DNA of 64,000 bases from Ramlibacter tataouinensis. Lineage in GTDB: Bacteria > Pseudomonadota > Gammaproteobacteria > Burkholderiales > Burkholderiaceae_C. Below the pieces are notes generated by a model. It had not been told where the DNA came from, did no database searches, and worked only from the letters and a program-made list of their open reading frames with translations. How positions within the stretch are numbered: the first letter of the stretch is position 1; each line of letters begins with the position of its first letter. The stretch spans positions 1-64,000 of the forward strand of contig DIZF01000019.1 in assembly GCA_002427815.1 (NCBI GenBank), given 5' to 3'. Made by a program: the position numbers and the translations under genes. Positions 18,128-27,260 of this stretch are shown piece by piece.

Positions 18128-18442
18128 TCAGGCTGTGCGCCGGGCGCCATCGATCGCCGCGCGCGCGGCGACTTCCGCAGCCAGACCGGGCTCGAGCGCC
18201 GAACGGCACAGGCCCGCGTGCTCATAGTTGAGGTTCTCGTACAGCTCGCTGACGGCCGGAAAATTTCCCAGCACGGCGTCGAGCCCCGCATCGTGCGGCG
18301 TGGTCTTGAGTTCGTCCGCCAGGCGGCTGACCAGCACGCGGTACTGATCGGGGTCGATCGCCCGCCCGCTGTGCTCCAGCCGCTCGAGGATCTGGGCCAG
18401 CAGGACCAGGTTCTTGTTGAGGGTCACAGGAGATGTGTTCAT
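18128..18442 (-). CDS. Small helical protein of unknown function
   Basis: A 104-residue predominantly helical protein (NLVLLAQILERLEHSGRAIDPDQYRVLVSRL and SELYENLNYEHAGL are notable). I recognise no family. It has no signal peptide or membrane segment. It sits 10 bases upstream of trxC on the same strand, so the two are probably cotranscribed. The balanced amino-acid composition and tight spacing support it as a real gene. Confidence 0.65.
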   Translation of the reverse strand: MNTSPVTLNKNLVLLAQILERLEHSGRAIDPDQYRVLVSRLADELKTTPHDAGLDAVLGNFPAVSELYENLNYEHAGLCRSALEPGLAAEVAARAAIDGARRTA

Positions 18443-18593
18443 GAATTGAAGCTGGGGTTATGGCCGGCGAATACAAGGGCCGACAGCGAACCCGCAGCGC
18501 GGCCGTTCGACGCTGACTTGCCTGTGCTCCAGCTGGTGGGCCAACGGCGCCGACGCGCGCGCGCCGGGCCCATTACGGCGCCATGCCGCAGCG

Positions 18594-19214
18594 CTATTCC
18601 TTCAACAGGAACAGCATCTGGGTTCCGCCGATCTCCAGCACGTCGTGATCGGTCAGCCGGACCGGCTGGTCCCCGAGGCGATCGCCGTTCAAGGTCGGCG
18701 GATCTTCGCCGTCCAGGTGCGCCACGTAAAAGCCGTCGCGCCGATGCGATACAGCCACCACCGAGACACCGGGCTTGCCGAAGGTGGTGACGGCCTTGAG
18801 CACCGGCATCTCGAGCCCGGCCGACAGGCCGTTGATCACCTTGAAGAACGCATTGAGCTGCGGGGCTGAGCCGTCCGGGCCGACCTGCATCACCGTCGTC
18901 CCCGAAAAATCGATGGGCTGCGATGAGCCCGCCCGGAACTGGATGCGGAAGTTGCCGATGGCGATGACCTCGCCATCGTGCAGCCGTTGCCGCTTGACCA
19001 TCTTGCCGTTGATATAGGTGCCGTTGGTGCTGTTCAGGTCTTCCACGAACACATCGGCCAGCCCCTTCAGGTCGAACACGCAATGATGGCCGCTGACCAC
19101 CATGTTGTCGAAAACGATGTCGTTGTCGGAATGACGGCCCAGCGTGGTTCGGTCCTTCTGCAGGGACACTTTCTTGATTTCGACGCCTTCGACCGAGGCG
19201 ATCAGTTGCGGCAT
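18594..19214 (-). CDS. FHA-domain protein
   Basis: A 206-residue protein with an N-terminal forkhead-associated domain (about 8-90) that keeps the phosphothreonine-binding residues: GR at 26-27, the SxxH pair S41/H44 and N61 in LNSTNGTYING. A second, degenerate FHA-like fold appears to fill about 118-203 (TTFGKPGVSVVAVSHRRDGFYVAH ... DHDVLEIGGTQMLFL). No kinase or type VI genes are nearby, so the phosphopartner is unknown. The start at 19214 (MPQLIAS) is chosen because GGAG at 19221-19224 lies 6 bases upstream of it. Confidence 0.88.
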   Translation of the reverse strand: MPQLIASVEGVEIKKVSLQKDRTTLGRHSDNDIVFDNMVVSGHHCVFDLKGLADVFVEDLNSTNGTYINGKMVKRQRLHDGEVIAIGNFRIQFRAGSSQPIDFSGTTVMQVGPDGSAPQLNAFFKVINGLSAGLEMPVLKAVTTFGKPGVSVVAVSHRRDGFYVAHLDGEDPPTLNGDRLGDQPVRLTDHDVLEIGGTQMLFLLKE

Positions 19215-19357
19215 GTACAGCTCCAGGTTGTGCCCATCGGTCACGGTGGGGCGAACGCGATGTTAGTGCGGGGTATGCGGTTGGGCAAGTACGATGTGCC
19301 ATGCGGTGGCCGCGCCGCATCGCCCCGAGCGCCTCTTTCCGCAGCTTCCTTCGATTC

Positions 19358-20611
19358 ATGCACCCTTTTTCCAAACCCATCCACGTCGCCCTGGCCGGCA
19401 TGGTCTCGCTGGCGGTGGCCATGGGCATCGGGCGCTTCGCCTTCACGCCGCTGCTGCCCATGATGCTGGCCGATGGCGCGGTGGACCTGGCCGGCGCGAG
19501 CTGGCTGGCCAGCGCCAATTACCTCGGCTACCTGCTGGGCGCCCTGCTGTGCACGCTGCAACCCTGGCTGTGGCGCAGGTTTCCCGGACTGCCGCCGCCC
19601 AACAGCCCGGCCCTGGTGCGCGCCGGGCTCGCCGCCACCAGCGCGCTGACCCTGGGCATGGCGCTGCAGCTGCCGTCCCTGTGGCCGCTGCTGCGCTTCG
19701 CCGCCGGCGTGGCCAGCGCCGTGGTCTTCATCTTCACCTCGGGCTGGTGCCTGGCCCAGCTGGCGCGGCGCGATGCCACCGCGCTGGGCGGCCTGATCTA
19801 CACCGGTCCGGGCGGCGGCATAGTGGCCAGCGGGCTGGTGGCCAGCCTGATGGTGAACTGGCACCGGTCGGCGGCCAGCGGTTGGCTGCTCTTCGGCGTG
19901 ATGGCGGCCGTGCTCACGGCCGTGGTCTGGCCGGTTTTCGCGCGCGGCGCCGATCCCATCCCGGCCGCGGCACCGGTGGCCGGGCCCGCCCCGGCTCGGG
20001 CGCCCGGCGTCCGGGCCGAGATGGCACTGCTGACGCTGGCATACGGGCTGGCCGGCTTCGGCTACATCATCACGGCCACCTTCCTGCCGGTGATCGCGCG
20101 GCAGGCCCTGCCCGGCTCGGCCTGGCTCGACATGTTCTGGCCGATTTTCGGCGTGGGGGTGATCGCGGGCGCGCTGCTGGCCACACGGATCCGGTTCGCC
20201 GGTGATCTGCGCTACCTGCTGGCCGGCTGCTACGCGCTACAGAGCGCCGGAGTCGCCGCCAGCACCTGGAGCCCCACGTTGGCGGGGTTCGCCGTGGGCA
20301 GCCTGCTGCTGGGCCTGCCCTTCACCACCATCACCTTCTTCGCCATGCAGGAGGCGCGGCGCCTGCGTCCGGTCTCGGCGCACAGCTTCATGGGCCTGCT
20401 GACGGCCCTGTACGGCACCGGCCAGATCGCCGGTCCACCGTTGGCGGCGGCTCTCATCGCGCGCAGCGCCACGCCTGCGCAGGGCTTTACCTTGTCGCTG
20501 GAGATCGCGGCCGGCGCACTGGTCGCCGGTGCGCTGCTGTACCTGGAACTGGCCCGGCGCTACCCGGTGGGCCGGCCGGCGGCTACCCGACCGGTCAACC
20601 CTTGGCCGTAA
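19358..20611 (+). CDS. YbfB/YjiJ-family MFS transporter
   Basis: A 417-residue membrane carrier whose opening MGIGRFAFTPLLPMM and TGPGGGIVASGL segments are signatures of the YbfB/YjiJ branch of the major facilitators. Twelve helices are predicted. No substrate is known for this branch. The ATG at 19358 (MHPFSKPIH) gives a short cytoplasmic N-terminus; an ATG 57 bases further upstream is in frame but adds an Arg-rich stretch. It stands alone, divergent from the FHA gene. Confidence 0.86.
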   Translation: MHPFSKPIHVALAGMVSLAVAMGIGRFAFTPLLPMMLADGAVDLAGASWLASANYLGYLLGALLCTLQPWLWRRFPGLPPPNSPALVRAGLAATSALTLGMALQLPSLWPLLRFAAGVASAVVFIFTSGWCLAQLARRDATALGGLIYTGPGGGIVASGLVASLMVNWHRSAASGWLLFGVMAAVLTAVVWPVFARGADPIPAAAPVAGPAPARAPGVRAEMALLTLAYGLAGFGYIITATFLPVIARQALPGSAWLDMFWPIFGVGVIAGALLATRIRFAGDLRYLLAGCYALQSAGVAASTWSPTLAGFAVGSLLLGLPFTTITFFAMQEARRLRPVSAHSFMGLLTALYGTGQIAGPPLAAALIARSATPAQGFTLSLEIAAGALVAGALLYLELARRYPVGRPAATRPVNPWP

Positions 20612-20741
20612 CCCGCCTGAGGCACGGTGCCTGCAATCTCGTCACGCAAGCGGGGCCATTGCGATCGCCGCAGCTGCGCGCAACGGCAGCTTGTATTCTG
20701 GGCCTCCCGCGGCTCCCGCAGGCTCATCGGCAAGGCTCGAC

Positions 20742-21491
20742 ATGAAAACGCAACCCCGCGCGAGAAGGTTCGGCAAGGCGGCCGGCTTCATGGCCTACAA
20801 GCTCCTGCTGACCGCGGCCGTCCTCGTGGCGGCCGCCGGCGCGTATTTCGCCACCGGCGCGGCGGCGCAGCAACCCGCCAAGCTGCCGCCGCCCGCGCTC
20901 GACCTGCGGCCTTCGACCCGGGCCGCAGCGCAGACCGTGGTGTTCGCCGGCGGCTGCTTCTGGGGCGTGCAGGCGGTGTTCCAGCACACCCAGGGCGTGC
21001 TCAGCGCCGTCTCGGGCTATGCCGGCGGCCAGGCCGCGACGGCCCACTACGAGGCGGTGGGGAGCGGCACCACCGGCCACGCCGAAGCCGTGGAGGTCCG
21101 TTGGGATCCGCGCCGGATCAGTTACGGCACGCTGCTGCAGATCTACTTCTCGGTCGCGCACGATCCGACCCAGCTCGACCGCCAGGGACCGGATGTCGGC
21201 CCGCAGTACCGTTCGGAGATCTTCTACACGGATGCGGCGCAGCAGGACGTGGCGCAACGCTATATCGCGCAGCTCGACGCCGCGCACGTGTTCCCGCGCA
21301 GGATCGTGACGCAGCTGGCGCCCTTGAGCGGCTTCTACCCGGCCGAGGACTATCACCAGGATTACGCGACGCTGCACCCCGAATCGCCCTACATCGCGGC
21401 GTTCGACCGTCCGAAGCTCGCCAACCTCAAGGCGATGCTGCCCGAGTGGTATCGCGAGAAGCCGGTGCTGGTGGGGCGCCGCCAGGTGTGA
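20742..21491 (+). CDS. msrA: Exported peptide-methionine (S)-S-oxide reductase, 1-Cys type
   Basis: A 249-residue MsrA that repairs the S-epimer of methionine sulfoxide. The catalytic motif GGCFWG is present, as are the later GYAGG, HAEAVEV and PAEDYHQDY blocks. Ahead of it lies a hydrophobic signal-like segment (MAYKLLLTAAVLVAAAGAYFA), so the enzyme is probably periplasmic or membrane-anchored. The whole protein contains a single cysteine, so the usual resolving and recycling cysteines are missing; reduction would have to come from another thiol. A second start at 20790 would begin right at the signal peptide. Confidence 0.9.
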   Translation: MKTQPRARRFGKAAGFMAYKLLLTAAVLVAAAGAYFATGAAAQQPAKLPPPALDLRPSTRAAAQTVVFAGGCFWGVQAVFQHTQGVLSAVSGYAGGQAATAHYEAVGSGTTGHAEAVEVRWDPRRISYGTLLQIYFSVAHDPTQLDRQGPDVGPQYRSEIFYTDAAQQDVAQRYIAQLDAAHVFPRRIVTQLAPLSGFYPAEDYHQDYATLHPESPYIAAFDRPKLANLKAMLPEWYREKPVLVGRRQV

Positions 21492-21562
21492 AGGTGGCGC
21501 GCAAGCGCCGGGGGCGCGGGCACGCAGCGCTTTCAATGTGGTGTCCGCCAACTGGCCGGGCA

Positions 21563-21576
21563 TTGACGAAAGTCAA
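21563..21576 (+). promoter_or_regulatory. FNR/Anr-type box upstream of the universal stress gene
   Basis: TTGACgaaaGTCAA is a perfect 5-4-5 dyad matching the FNR/Anr family pattern (TTGAT-N4-ATCAA), 67 bases before the UspA start. Oxygen-responsive control of usp genes by FNR-type regulators is well known in proteobacteria. The half-sites are identical to those of the box at 60829-60842. Confidence 0.7.
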
Positions 21577-21643
21577 TGGGGGCGGAGCACCCTGGCCGCA
21601 CGATCAATGCCAGCGTACCTGACAACTCCTCGCGAGGCCTTCC

Positions 21644-22084
21644 ATGTTCAAGCATATCCTCCTGGGTACCGACGGTTCGGCGGCGTCCGAACACGCAGCC
21701 ACTCTGGCCGTCGAACTCGCCCGCACCCATGGTGCCAAACTGACGGCACTTTATGTGGTGGACCCCTATCCCTACCTGGGTATCGGCGAGACCAACCCCA
21801 TGGGTTTCCAGGCCTACATGGCCGCGGCCCAGCAGCATGCCGCCCAGGCCCACGCCAAGGTCGAGGCCTTGTGCAAACGCTCGGTTCCTCCGGTCCCACT
21901 CGAAGTGCGGCTGGTGGAGGACGTCACGGCCATGCGCGGCATCGTCGACATGGCCGAGCAGACCCACGCCGACCTGGTGATCGTGGGCTCGCACGGCCGT
22001 ACCGGCATCAGCCGGCTGATGCTCGGGAGCGTGGCGGCCCAGGTGGTCGCCCATTCGACGGTACCGGTGCTGGTGGCGCGCTGA
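21644..22084 (+). CDS. Universal stress protein UspA family
   Basis: A 146-residue single-domain cytoplasmic Usp protein. The ATP-binding signature G-2x-G-9x-G-S is intact (G115, G118, G128, S129), so it belongs to the nucleotide-binding UspFG/MJ0577-like class rather than the UspA class that lacks ATP binding. The FNR-type box 67 bases upstream suggests induction at low oxygen. A DUF4389 membrane protein follows 33 bases downstream and is probably cotranscribed. Confidence 0.92.
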   Translation: MFKHILLGTDGSAASEHAATLAVELARTHGAKLTALYVVDPYPYLGIGETNPMGFQAYMAAAQQHAAQAHAKVEALCKRSVPPVPLEVRLVEDVTAMRGIVDMAEQTHADLVIVGSHGRTGISRLMLGSVAAQVVAHSTVPVLVAR

Positions 22085-22117
22085 GCGCGTTGCGTTCCGC
22101 AACGACAGGAGCACCCG

Positions 22118-22399
22118 ATGGACAACACGACCGTTGCGGCGCAGCCGCGCAGGTGGTGGGTGCGCGCTCTGCTCATGCTGCTGGTGGCGGTTGCCTTCCA
22201 CCTGGCGGCGAGCGTGCTGTTGTGCCTGGCGCTGTTGCAGCTGGTGCTGTTGCTGGCCACCGACGCACCCAATGATCGTCTGCGCCGGTTCGGAGCGGGC
22301 ATCGGCCGCTACCTGGCCCAGATCGCCGACTTCGTGAGCTTCGGCACCGAGGAGGCGCCGTTCCCGTTCAGCGAATGGCCCTCGCAGGCTGCGGGCTAG
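22118..22399 (+). CDS. DUF4389 small membrane protein
   Basis: A 93-residue protein with a Trp/Arg-rich start, one long hydrophobic region (about 17-48) that may form one or two helices, and the closing block YLAQIADFVSFGTEEAPFPF that marks DUF4389. The function is unknown. AGGAG at 22107-22111 is a strong ribosome-binding site. It follows the stress-protein gene, so it may share its FNR-type control. Its stop codon shares CTAG with the convergent MFS gene. Confidence 0.82.
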   Translation: MDNTTVAAQPRRWWVRALLMLLVAVAFHLAASVLLCLALLQLVLLLATDAPNDRLRRFGAGIGRYLAQIADFVSFGTEEAPFPFSEWPSQAAG

Positions 22400-23583
22400 C
22401 TGCGCAGCAGCGGCCTGAGCATCCACAAGCCCAGCGCCGGTCCGAGCGCGAGCCACGGCAACACCTGGCCGAGCGGCCAGACCTGCGCCGCACGCACGAA
22501 CAGTTCGATGCTCACCACCGAGATGGCGAAGCCGATGCAGTTGGTGAAGGTCAGCACGCTGCCCACCACCGCGGGCGGCGAATTCTGAGCCGTCAAGGTC
22601 GAGAACTGGGGTGAATCGCCCACCACGGTCGTCCCCCACACCAGCAGCCACGCCATGAACAACGGGAGTGGCGCGGCCAGCATCAGCGGCGCTGCCAGGC
22701 AGCACGCGGCGCTGGTCGCCAGCTGGAACTGGGCCACATTCGCACTGCCGAAGCGCCGCACCAGCAGCCCGCCAACCACGCAGCCCGCGAAACCCACGGC
22801 GATCGCCCAGAACGCGGCCGCGCTCACGGCCGTCCCGCTGATCCGGGTGGCCAGCACCAGCGGGACCAGCACGTAGAACGCGTACAGCTCCCACATGTGG
22901 CCGAAATAGCCGAATACCGATGCGCGCAGACGCCGGTCCGACGCGATCAGCGCCAGCGCCCTGGGCGTGATGCGCGCGCCCGGGACGGCATCGGGATTGG
23001 CGGGCACCAGCCACGCCGTGGCGACGCCGCCCAGGGCCGCCAACACGGACACGCCCAGCACAACCAGCTGCCATGGTGCAACGCCACCGGCCATGGCGGC
23101 GGCGCTGTCGCCCGCCAGCGCCCGCAAACCGTGCGGCAGGGCGGTGCCCAGCACCAGCGCGCCGATCAGCACCCCCATCACGGCACCCAGGCGCTGCCGG
23201 TACCAGCTGGCCGCGATCTTCATGCCGACCGGGTAAATGCCCGCCAGCAGGAAGCCCACGCCAAAACGCGAGGCCACCAGCAGTTCGAGCCGTCCCTGCG
23301 CGAGCAACAGGGCCGCGTTGAGCGCGGCGGCGAGCAAGGCACACACCAGGAACACGCGCTGGGGCCGGAACCGGTCCGCCAGCATCAGCAGCGCGAACAC
23401 CAGCGTGCCGGCCACGAAACCCAGCTGCACGACCGAGGTGAGTCGGCCAACGGCCGCGGCCGGCAGGCCCCAGGCCCGCTGCAGATCCGGCATCACGGCA
23501 TTGACCGCGAACCACAGCGATGTCCCCGCGAACTGCGACAGCACGATCACTGGCAAAATCCGGCGCGGAACGGCTATGCTCAT
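22396..23583 (-). CDS. MFS transporter
   Basis: A 395-residue major facilitator with 12 predicted helices. The opening LSQFAGTSLWFAVNAVMPDL and the later GVGFLLAGIYPVGMKIAASW are characteristic of a proteobacterial MFS subgroup of unknown substrate. The start at 23583 (MSIAVPRR) is preferred over an ATG 15 bases upstream. Divergent from the flavin monooxygenase gene, with a 62-base shared promoter region. Confidence 0.85.
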   Translation of the reverse strand: MSIAVPRRILPVIVLSQFAGTSLWFAVNAVMPDLQRAWGLPAAAVGRLTSVVQLGFVAGTLVFALLMLADRFRPQRVFLVCALLAAALNAALLLAQGRLELLVASRFGVGFLLAGIYPVGMKIAASWYRQRLGAVMGVLIGALVLGTALPHGLRALAGDSAAAMAGGVAPWQLVVLGVSVLAALGGVATAWLVPANPDAVPGARITPRALALIASDRRLRASVFGYFGHMWELYAFYVLVPLVLATRISGTAVSAAAFWAIAVGFAGCVVGGLLVRRFGSANVAQFQLATSAACCLAAPLMLAAPLPLFMAWLLVWGTTVVGDSPQFSTLTAQNSPPAVVGSVLTFTNCIGFAISVVSIELFVRAAQVWPLGQVLPWLALGPALGLWMLRPLLRS

Positions 23584-23645
23584 CGACCCAGCATACAAGA
23601 GCGCTCCCCGCCTTGGCCGGCCGGCGCTGTCCCACCTGACCCAAG

Positions 23646-24644
23646 ATGATCCCTTTTTCCGTCCTCGACCTCTCCCCCATCACCGAAGGCAGCGACGCGG
23701 CCCAGTCGTTTCGCAACACCCTGGCCCTGGCGCAGCACGCCGAACGCTGGGGCTTCAACCGCTACTGGCTGGCCGAGCATCACGGCATGCCGGGCATCGC
23801 CAGCGCGGCCACCGCCGTGCTGATCGGCCACGTCGCCGGCGGCACGCGCACCATCCGAGTCGGGGCCGGCGGCATCATGCTGCCCAATCACTCGCCCCTG
23901 GTGATCGCCGAACAGTTCGGCACGCTCGAAGCGCTCTACCCCGGCCGCATCGACCTGGGCCTGGGGCGCGCGCCCGGCTCCGACCAGGCCACCGCGCAGG
24001 CGCTGCGCCGCAACCTGATCAGCGATGCAGACGAGTTCCCGCGCGACGTGCTCGAGCTGATGGACCTGATGTCGGACCAGCCGCGCCAGCGCATCCGGGC
24101 CGTGCCCGGGACCGGGGCCAAGGTGCCGGTGTGGATCCTGGGCTCCAGCCTGTTCGGCGCGCAGCTCGCTGCGATGCTGGGCCTGCCCTACGCCTTTGCC
24201 TCGCATTTCGCGCCGGCGCAGATGATGCAGGCCATCACGCTCTACCGCGACACCTTCAAGCCTTCGGCGCAGCTGGCCAGGCCCTACGTGATGCTGGGCT
24301 TCAATGTGTTCGCCGCCGACACCGACGAGGAAGCGCAGGTACGCGCCACATCCATGCAGCAGGCCTTCGTCAACCTGCGCAGCGGCCGGCCCGCCAAGTT
24401 GCCGCCGCCGCTGCCGGGCTATCGCGAGAAGGTCGGACCGGCCGAACGAGCCCTGCTCGACAGCGTGCTGTCCTGCGCCACCATCGGCTCGCCCGCGACC
24501 GTGCGCCAGGGCCTGAGGGATTTCATAGCCCACACCGGCGCGGATGAGTTGATGATCGCCTCGCAGATGTTCGATCCCACCGCGCGGCTGCGCTCCTACG
24601 AGATCGCGGCACAGGTGCGCGAGAGCCTTTCGAAGCCGGCCTGA
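23646..24644 (+). CDS. Luciferase-like (LLM) flavin-dependent oxidoreductase
   Basis: A 332-residue TIM-barrel enzyme of the bacterial-luciferase-like superfamily, close in layout to E. coli YhbW. Typical blocks are YWLAEHHGMPG (about 40-50), GAGGIMLPNHSPL, PGRIDLGLGRAPG and WILGSSLFGAQLA. Such enzymes use reduced FMN for oxidative reactions, but the YhbW group has no assigned substrate. A MFS gene starts 8 bases downstream, so product export or substrate import may be linked. Confidence 0.9.
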   Translation: MIPFSVLDLSPITEGSDAAQSFRNTLALAQHAERWGFNRYWLAEHHGMPGIASAATAVLIGHVAGGTRTIRVGAGGIMLPNHSPLVIAEQFGTLEALYPGRIDLGLGRAPGSDQATAQALRRNLISDADEFPRDVLELMDLMSDQPRQRIRAVPGTGAKVPVWILGSSLFGAQLAAMLGLPYAFASHFAPAQMMQAITLYRDTFKPSAQLARPYVMLGFNVFAADTDEEAQVRATSMQQAFVNLRSGRPAKLPPPLPGYREKVGPAERALLDSVLSCATIGSPATVRQGLRDFIAHTGADELMIASQMFDPTARLRSYEIAAQVRESLSKPA

Positions 24645-24652
24645 GCAGCCTC

Positions 24653-25888
24653 ATGCACGGCGACGAAGACCGCGCCGCCGGGCAGCACTCCTCGCGCACG
24701 GCATGGATCATGCTGTTCGCGCTGGCGACCGCGTTCTCGCTGAGCCAGGCCTATCGAACCGTCGCGGCCATGATGGCCACCCAGCTGCAGCGGGACTTCG
24801 GCCTCTCCGCGCAACAGCTCGGCCTGTTCGCCGGCATTTTCCATCTCAGTTTCGGCGCGCTACAGCTGCTGATGGGCATCGGCATCGATTTCCACGGCGT
24901 ACGCCGTACCATCCTCACCGCTTTCCCGCTGACCATAGCCGGCGCGCTGCTGTCGGCGCTGGCACCCGGCTATCCGCTGGTGGTGCTCGGGCAGGCGCTG
25001 ATCGGCATCGGCTGCGCGCCGGCCTTCCTGGTGTGCACGGTCTTCATCGCGCGTCAATTTCCCGTGGCGCAGTTCGCCTCGGTCTCCGGACTCGTGCTGG
25101 GGATCGGCGGGCTGGGCATGCTGATCACCGGTACGCCACTGGCGTGGGTGGTGCAGGTGAGCTCCTGGCGCACCGGGTTTCTGGTGCTCGCAGCAGGCTC
25201 GGCAGCGGCCTGGCTCGTCATTTTCGCTTTCGTGCGCGAGCCGGCGCCCACACGCCAGCACCATGGATCCAGCGTGGGCGCGGCCCTGCGTCAATCGGCA
25301 GCCCTGTTCGCGATGCCGCAGACGCTGGGCATCGTCGCCCTCGCCGCGGTCACTTATGCATCGTTCATCACGCTGCGCGGCCTCTGGCTCGGACCGCTGC
25401 TGATCGAGCGCTACGGCTTCTCCCTGCTGCAAAGCGGCAACGTCGCGCTGGCCGTTTCCGTCACCTCGCTGCTGGGCCCGCCGGTGTTCGGAAGGCTGGA
25501 CACCATGGGCGCCGCACGCCGGCCGCGCATCGTGGGCTTCAGCCTGTTCATGGCGAGCGCATTTGCCTTCCTGGCGTTCGTGCACGACCCGCTCGCCGGC
25601 GTCGCCGCGACGCTCGTGATCGGCTTCATGACCGGGTTCATCGTCTGGCAGTATGCGGATGTGCGCGCCGCCTATCCTGAGGCGCTGACAGGTCGCGCCA
25701 TGGCCGTCTTCACCATGGCCATGTTTCTGGGCGTGGCCCTGGTGCAATGGCTGACGGGGGTGGTCGCCACCGTCGCCGATTCGGCGGGCATCGATCCCTA
25801 CACCGCCGTGCTGCTGGCGACGGCGGTGCTGGTGGCCATGGGCACGCTCGTGTTCAGACTGCTGCCGGCACCGCCGGCGGCGCGTTGA
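24653..25888 (+). CDS. MFS transporter
   Basis: A 411-residue major facilitator with 12 predicted helices. The N-terminal half carries SLSQAYRTVAAMMATQLQRDFGLS and LMGIGIDFHGVRR, a degenerate A-motif loop. It starts 8 bases after the luciferase-like oxidoreductase gene, so the pair probably forms an operon. Substrate unknown. Confidence 0.85.
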   Translation: MHGDEDRAAGQHSSRTAWIMLFALATAFSLSQAYRTVAAMMATQLQRDFGLSAQQLGLFAGIFHLSFGALQLLMGIGIDFHGVRRTILTAFPLTIAGALLSALAPGYPLVVLGQALIGIGCAPAFLVCTVFIARQFPVAQFASVSGLVLGIGGLGMLITGTPLAWVVQVSSWRTGFLVLAAGSAAAWLVIFAFVREPAPTRQHHGSSVGAALRQSAALFAMPQTLGIVALAAVTYASFITLRGLWLGPLLIERYGFSLLQSGNVALAVSVTSLLGPPVFGRLDTMGAARRPRIVGFSLFMASAFAFLAFVHDPLAGVAATLVIGFMTGFIVWQYADVRAAYPEALTGRAMAVFTMAMFLGVALVQWLTGVVATVADSAGIDPYTAVLLATAVLVAMGTLVFRLLPAPPAAR

Positions 25889-25979
25889 CCGTCGCCATGA
25901 CCGGGCTGGTGCCATTTCGATGCCGCACCAGCGGAAAGCTTCCGGCTCGCTTATCCTGCGCGCTTTCAAGGAGCTCCGC

Positions 25980-27260
25980 ATGCCGCCACGCCTGACCGCA
26001 CAGGATTTCGACCAGGAACTGCTGATCCTCTTCGACGCCTACGTGCACGGCAACCTGGACCGGCGCGGCTTTCTTTCGCAGGCGCAGAAATTCGCCAGGG
26101 CCGGCGTCACGGCGGCCGGGTTGCTGGCGGCGCTGAGGCCGGATTTCGCTGCCGGCCAGCAGGTACGCACGGACGATCCCCGGCTCAAGACCGAGCGGCT
26201 GAGCTATCCGTCGCCCGCCGGCAGCGGGATCGTCAAGGGCTACCTCGCGCGTCCCGCCGCCGCGGGCGCAAACAGGCTTGCCGCGGTGCTGGTGATCCAC
26301 GAGAACCGGGGTCTCAATCCCCACATCGAAGACATTGCGCGGCGCCTCGCGTTGGACGGCTTCATGGCTTTTGCGCCCGACGCGTTGACACCGTTGGGCG
26401 GCTATCCCGGCGACGAGGACAAGGCGCGCGATCTGTTCGCCCGACTGGACCCGGGCAAGGCCACCGAAGATTTACTCGCTGCTGCGCGCTGGCTGCAGGC
26501 GCGCGGGGACGGCACCGGCAAGCTGGGCGCGGTGGGTTTCTGCTGGGGCGGCGGCATCGTCCACGTGCTGGCCACGCGGATGCCGGACCTGAACGCGGGC
26601 GTCGCTTTCTACGGCAACACGCCCTCACCCTCGGAAGCCACCAAGGTCAAGGCCCCACTGCTGATCCAGCAGGCCGCGGTGGACGAACGCATCAATGCCG
26701 CCTGGCCGGCATATGAAGCGGCTTTGAAAGGCGCCGGCGTGAAGTACACCGCGTACCGCTACCCCGGCACCCAGCACGGATTCAACAACGACACCACGCC
26801 GCGCTACGACGCCGCCGCCGCAAAACTGGCCTGGGACCGCACCGTGGCTTTTTTCAAAACCAACCTGGTCGGGACAGCGGCCACTGCGGCGTCCAACGCA
26901 TCGCCCATGGTGCGTTTGCGCGGAACCCTGCAGTCGGTGACGCCCGACAGCATCACCCTGAAAACACGCAGCGGAGAAGTGATCAGGCTGGCGTTACCGG
27001 CCGACCTGGTGGTGAGCGAGATCTATCCGACCGAGCTGGCCGATATCCAGGCCGGCAGCTTGGTGGGCGTGGGCGCCATGCCGCAACCCGACGGCTCGCA
27101 GCGCGCGATCGCCGTGACGGTATTCCCCGAGTCGGCCCGCGGCGTGGGCGAAGGGTTTCGGCCGTTCGACCTCCAGCCGCAAAGCACGATGACCAATGCC
27201 ACAGTGGCCGGCGTGGCGACCGCACCCGACGGGCGCAACGGCTTTCCGGTGCCCTATTAG
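25980..27260 (+). CDS. Dienelactone hydrolase family protein with extra C-terminal domain
   Basis: A 426-residue alpha/beta hydrolase. The N-terminus contains RRGFLSQ (28-34) and a hydrophobic stretch (43-52), which resembles a Tat signal with a long leader, as in YghX-type proteins. The hydrolase domain (about 70-296) has the complete Cys-Asp-His triad: C188 (GFCWGG), D235 and H266 (TQHGFNN). Family members normally end near residue 296. Here the frame continues for about 115 residues with a beta-rich region (MVRLRGTLQSV onward) resembling DUF5666-like exported proteins, apparently cut short at the end. AAGGAG at 25968-25973 supports this start. The stop shares TTAG with the next gene. Confidence 0.85.
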   Translation: MPPRLTAQDFDQELLILFDAYVHGNLDRRGFLSQAQKFARAGVTAAGLLAALRPDFAAGQQVRTDDPRLKTERLSYPSPAGSGIVKGYLARPAAAGANRLAAVLVIHENRGLNPHIEDIARRLALDGFMAFAPDALTPLGGYPGDEDKARDLFARLDPGKATEDLLAAARWLQARGDGTGKLGAVGFCWGGGIVHVLATRMPDLNAGVAFYGNTPSPSEATKVKAPLLIQQAAVDERINAAWPAYEAALKGAGVKYTAYRYPGTQHGFNNDTTPRYDAAAAKLAWDRTVAFFKTNLVGTAATAASNASPMVRLRGTLQSVTPDSITLKTRSGEVIRLALPADLVVSEIYPTELADIQAGSLVGVGAMPQPDGSQRAIAVTVFPESARGVGEGFRPFDLQPQSTMTNATVAGVATAPDGRNGFPVPY

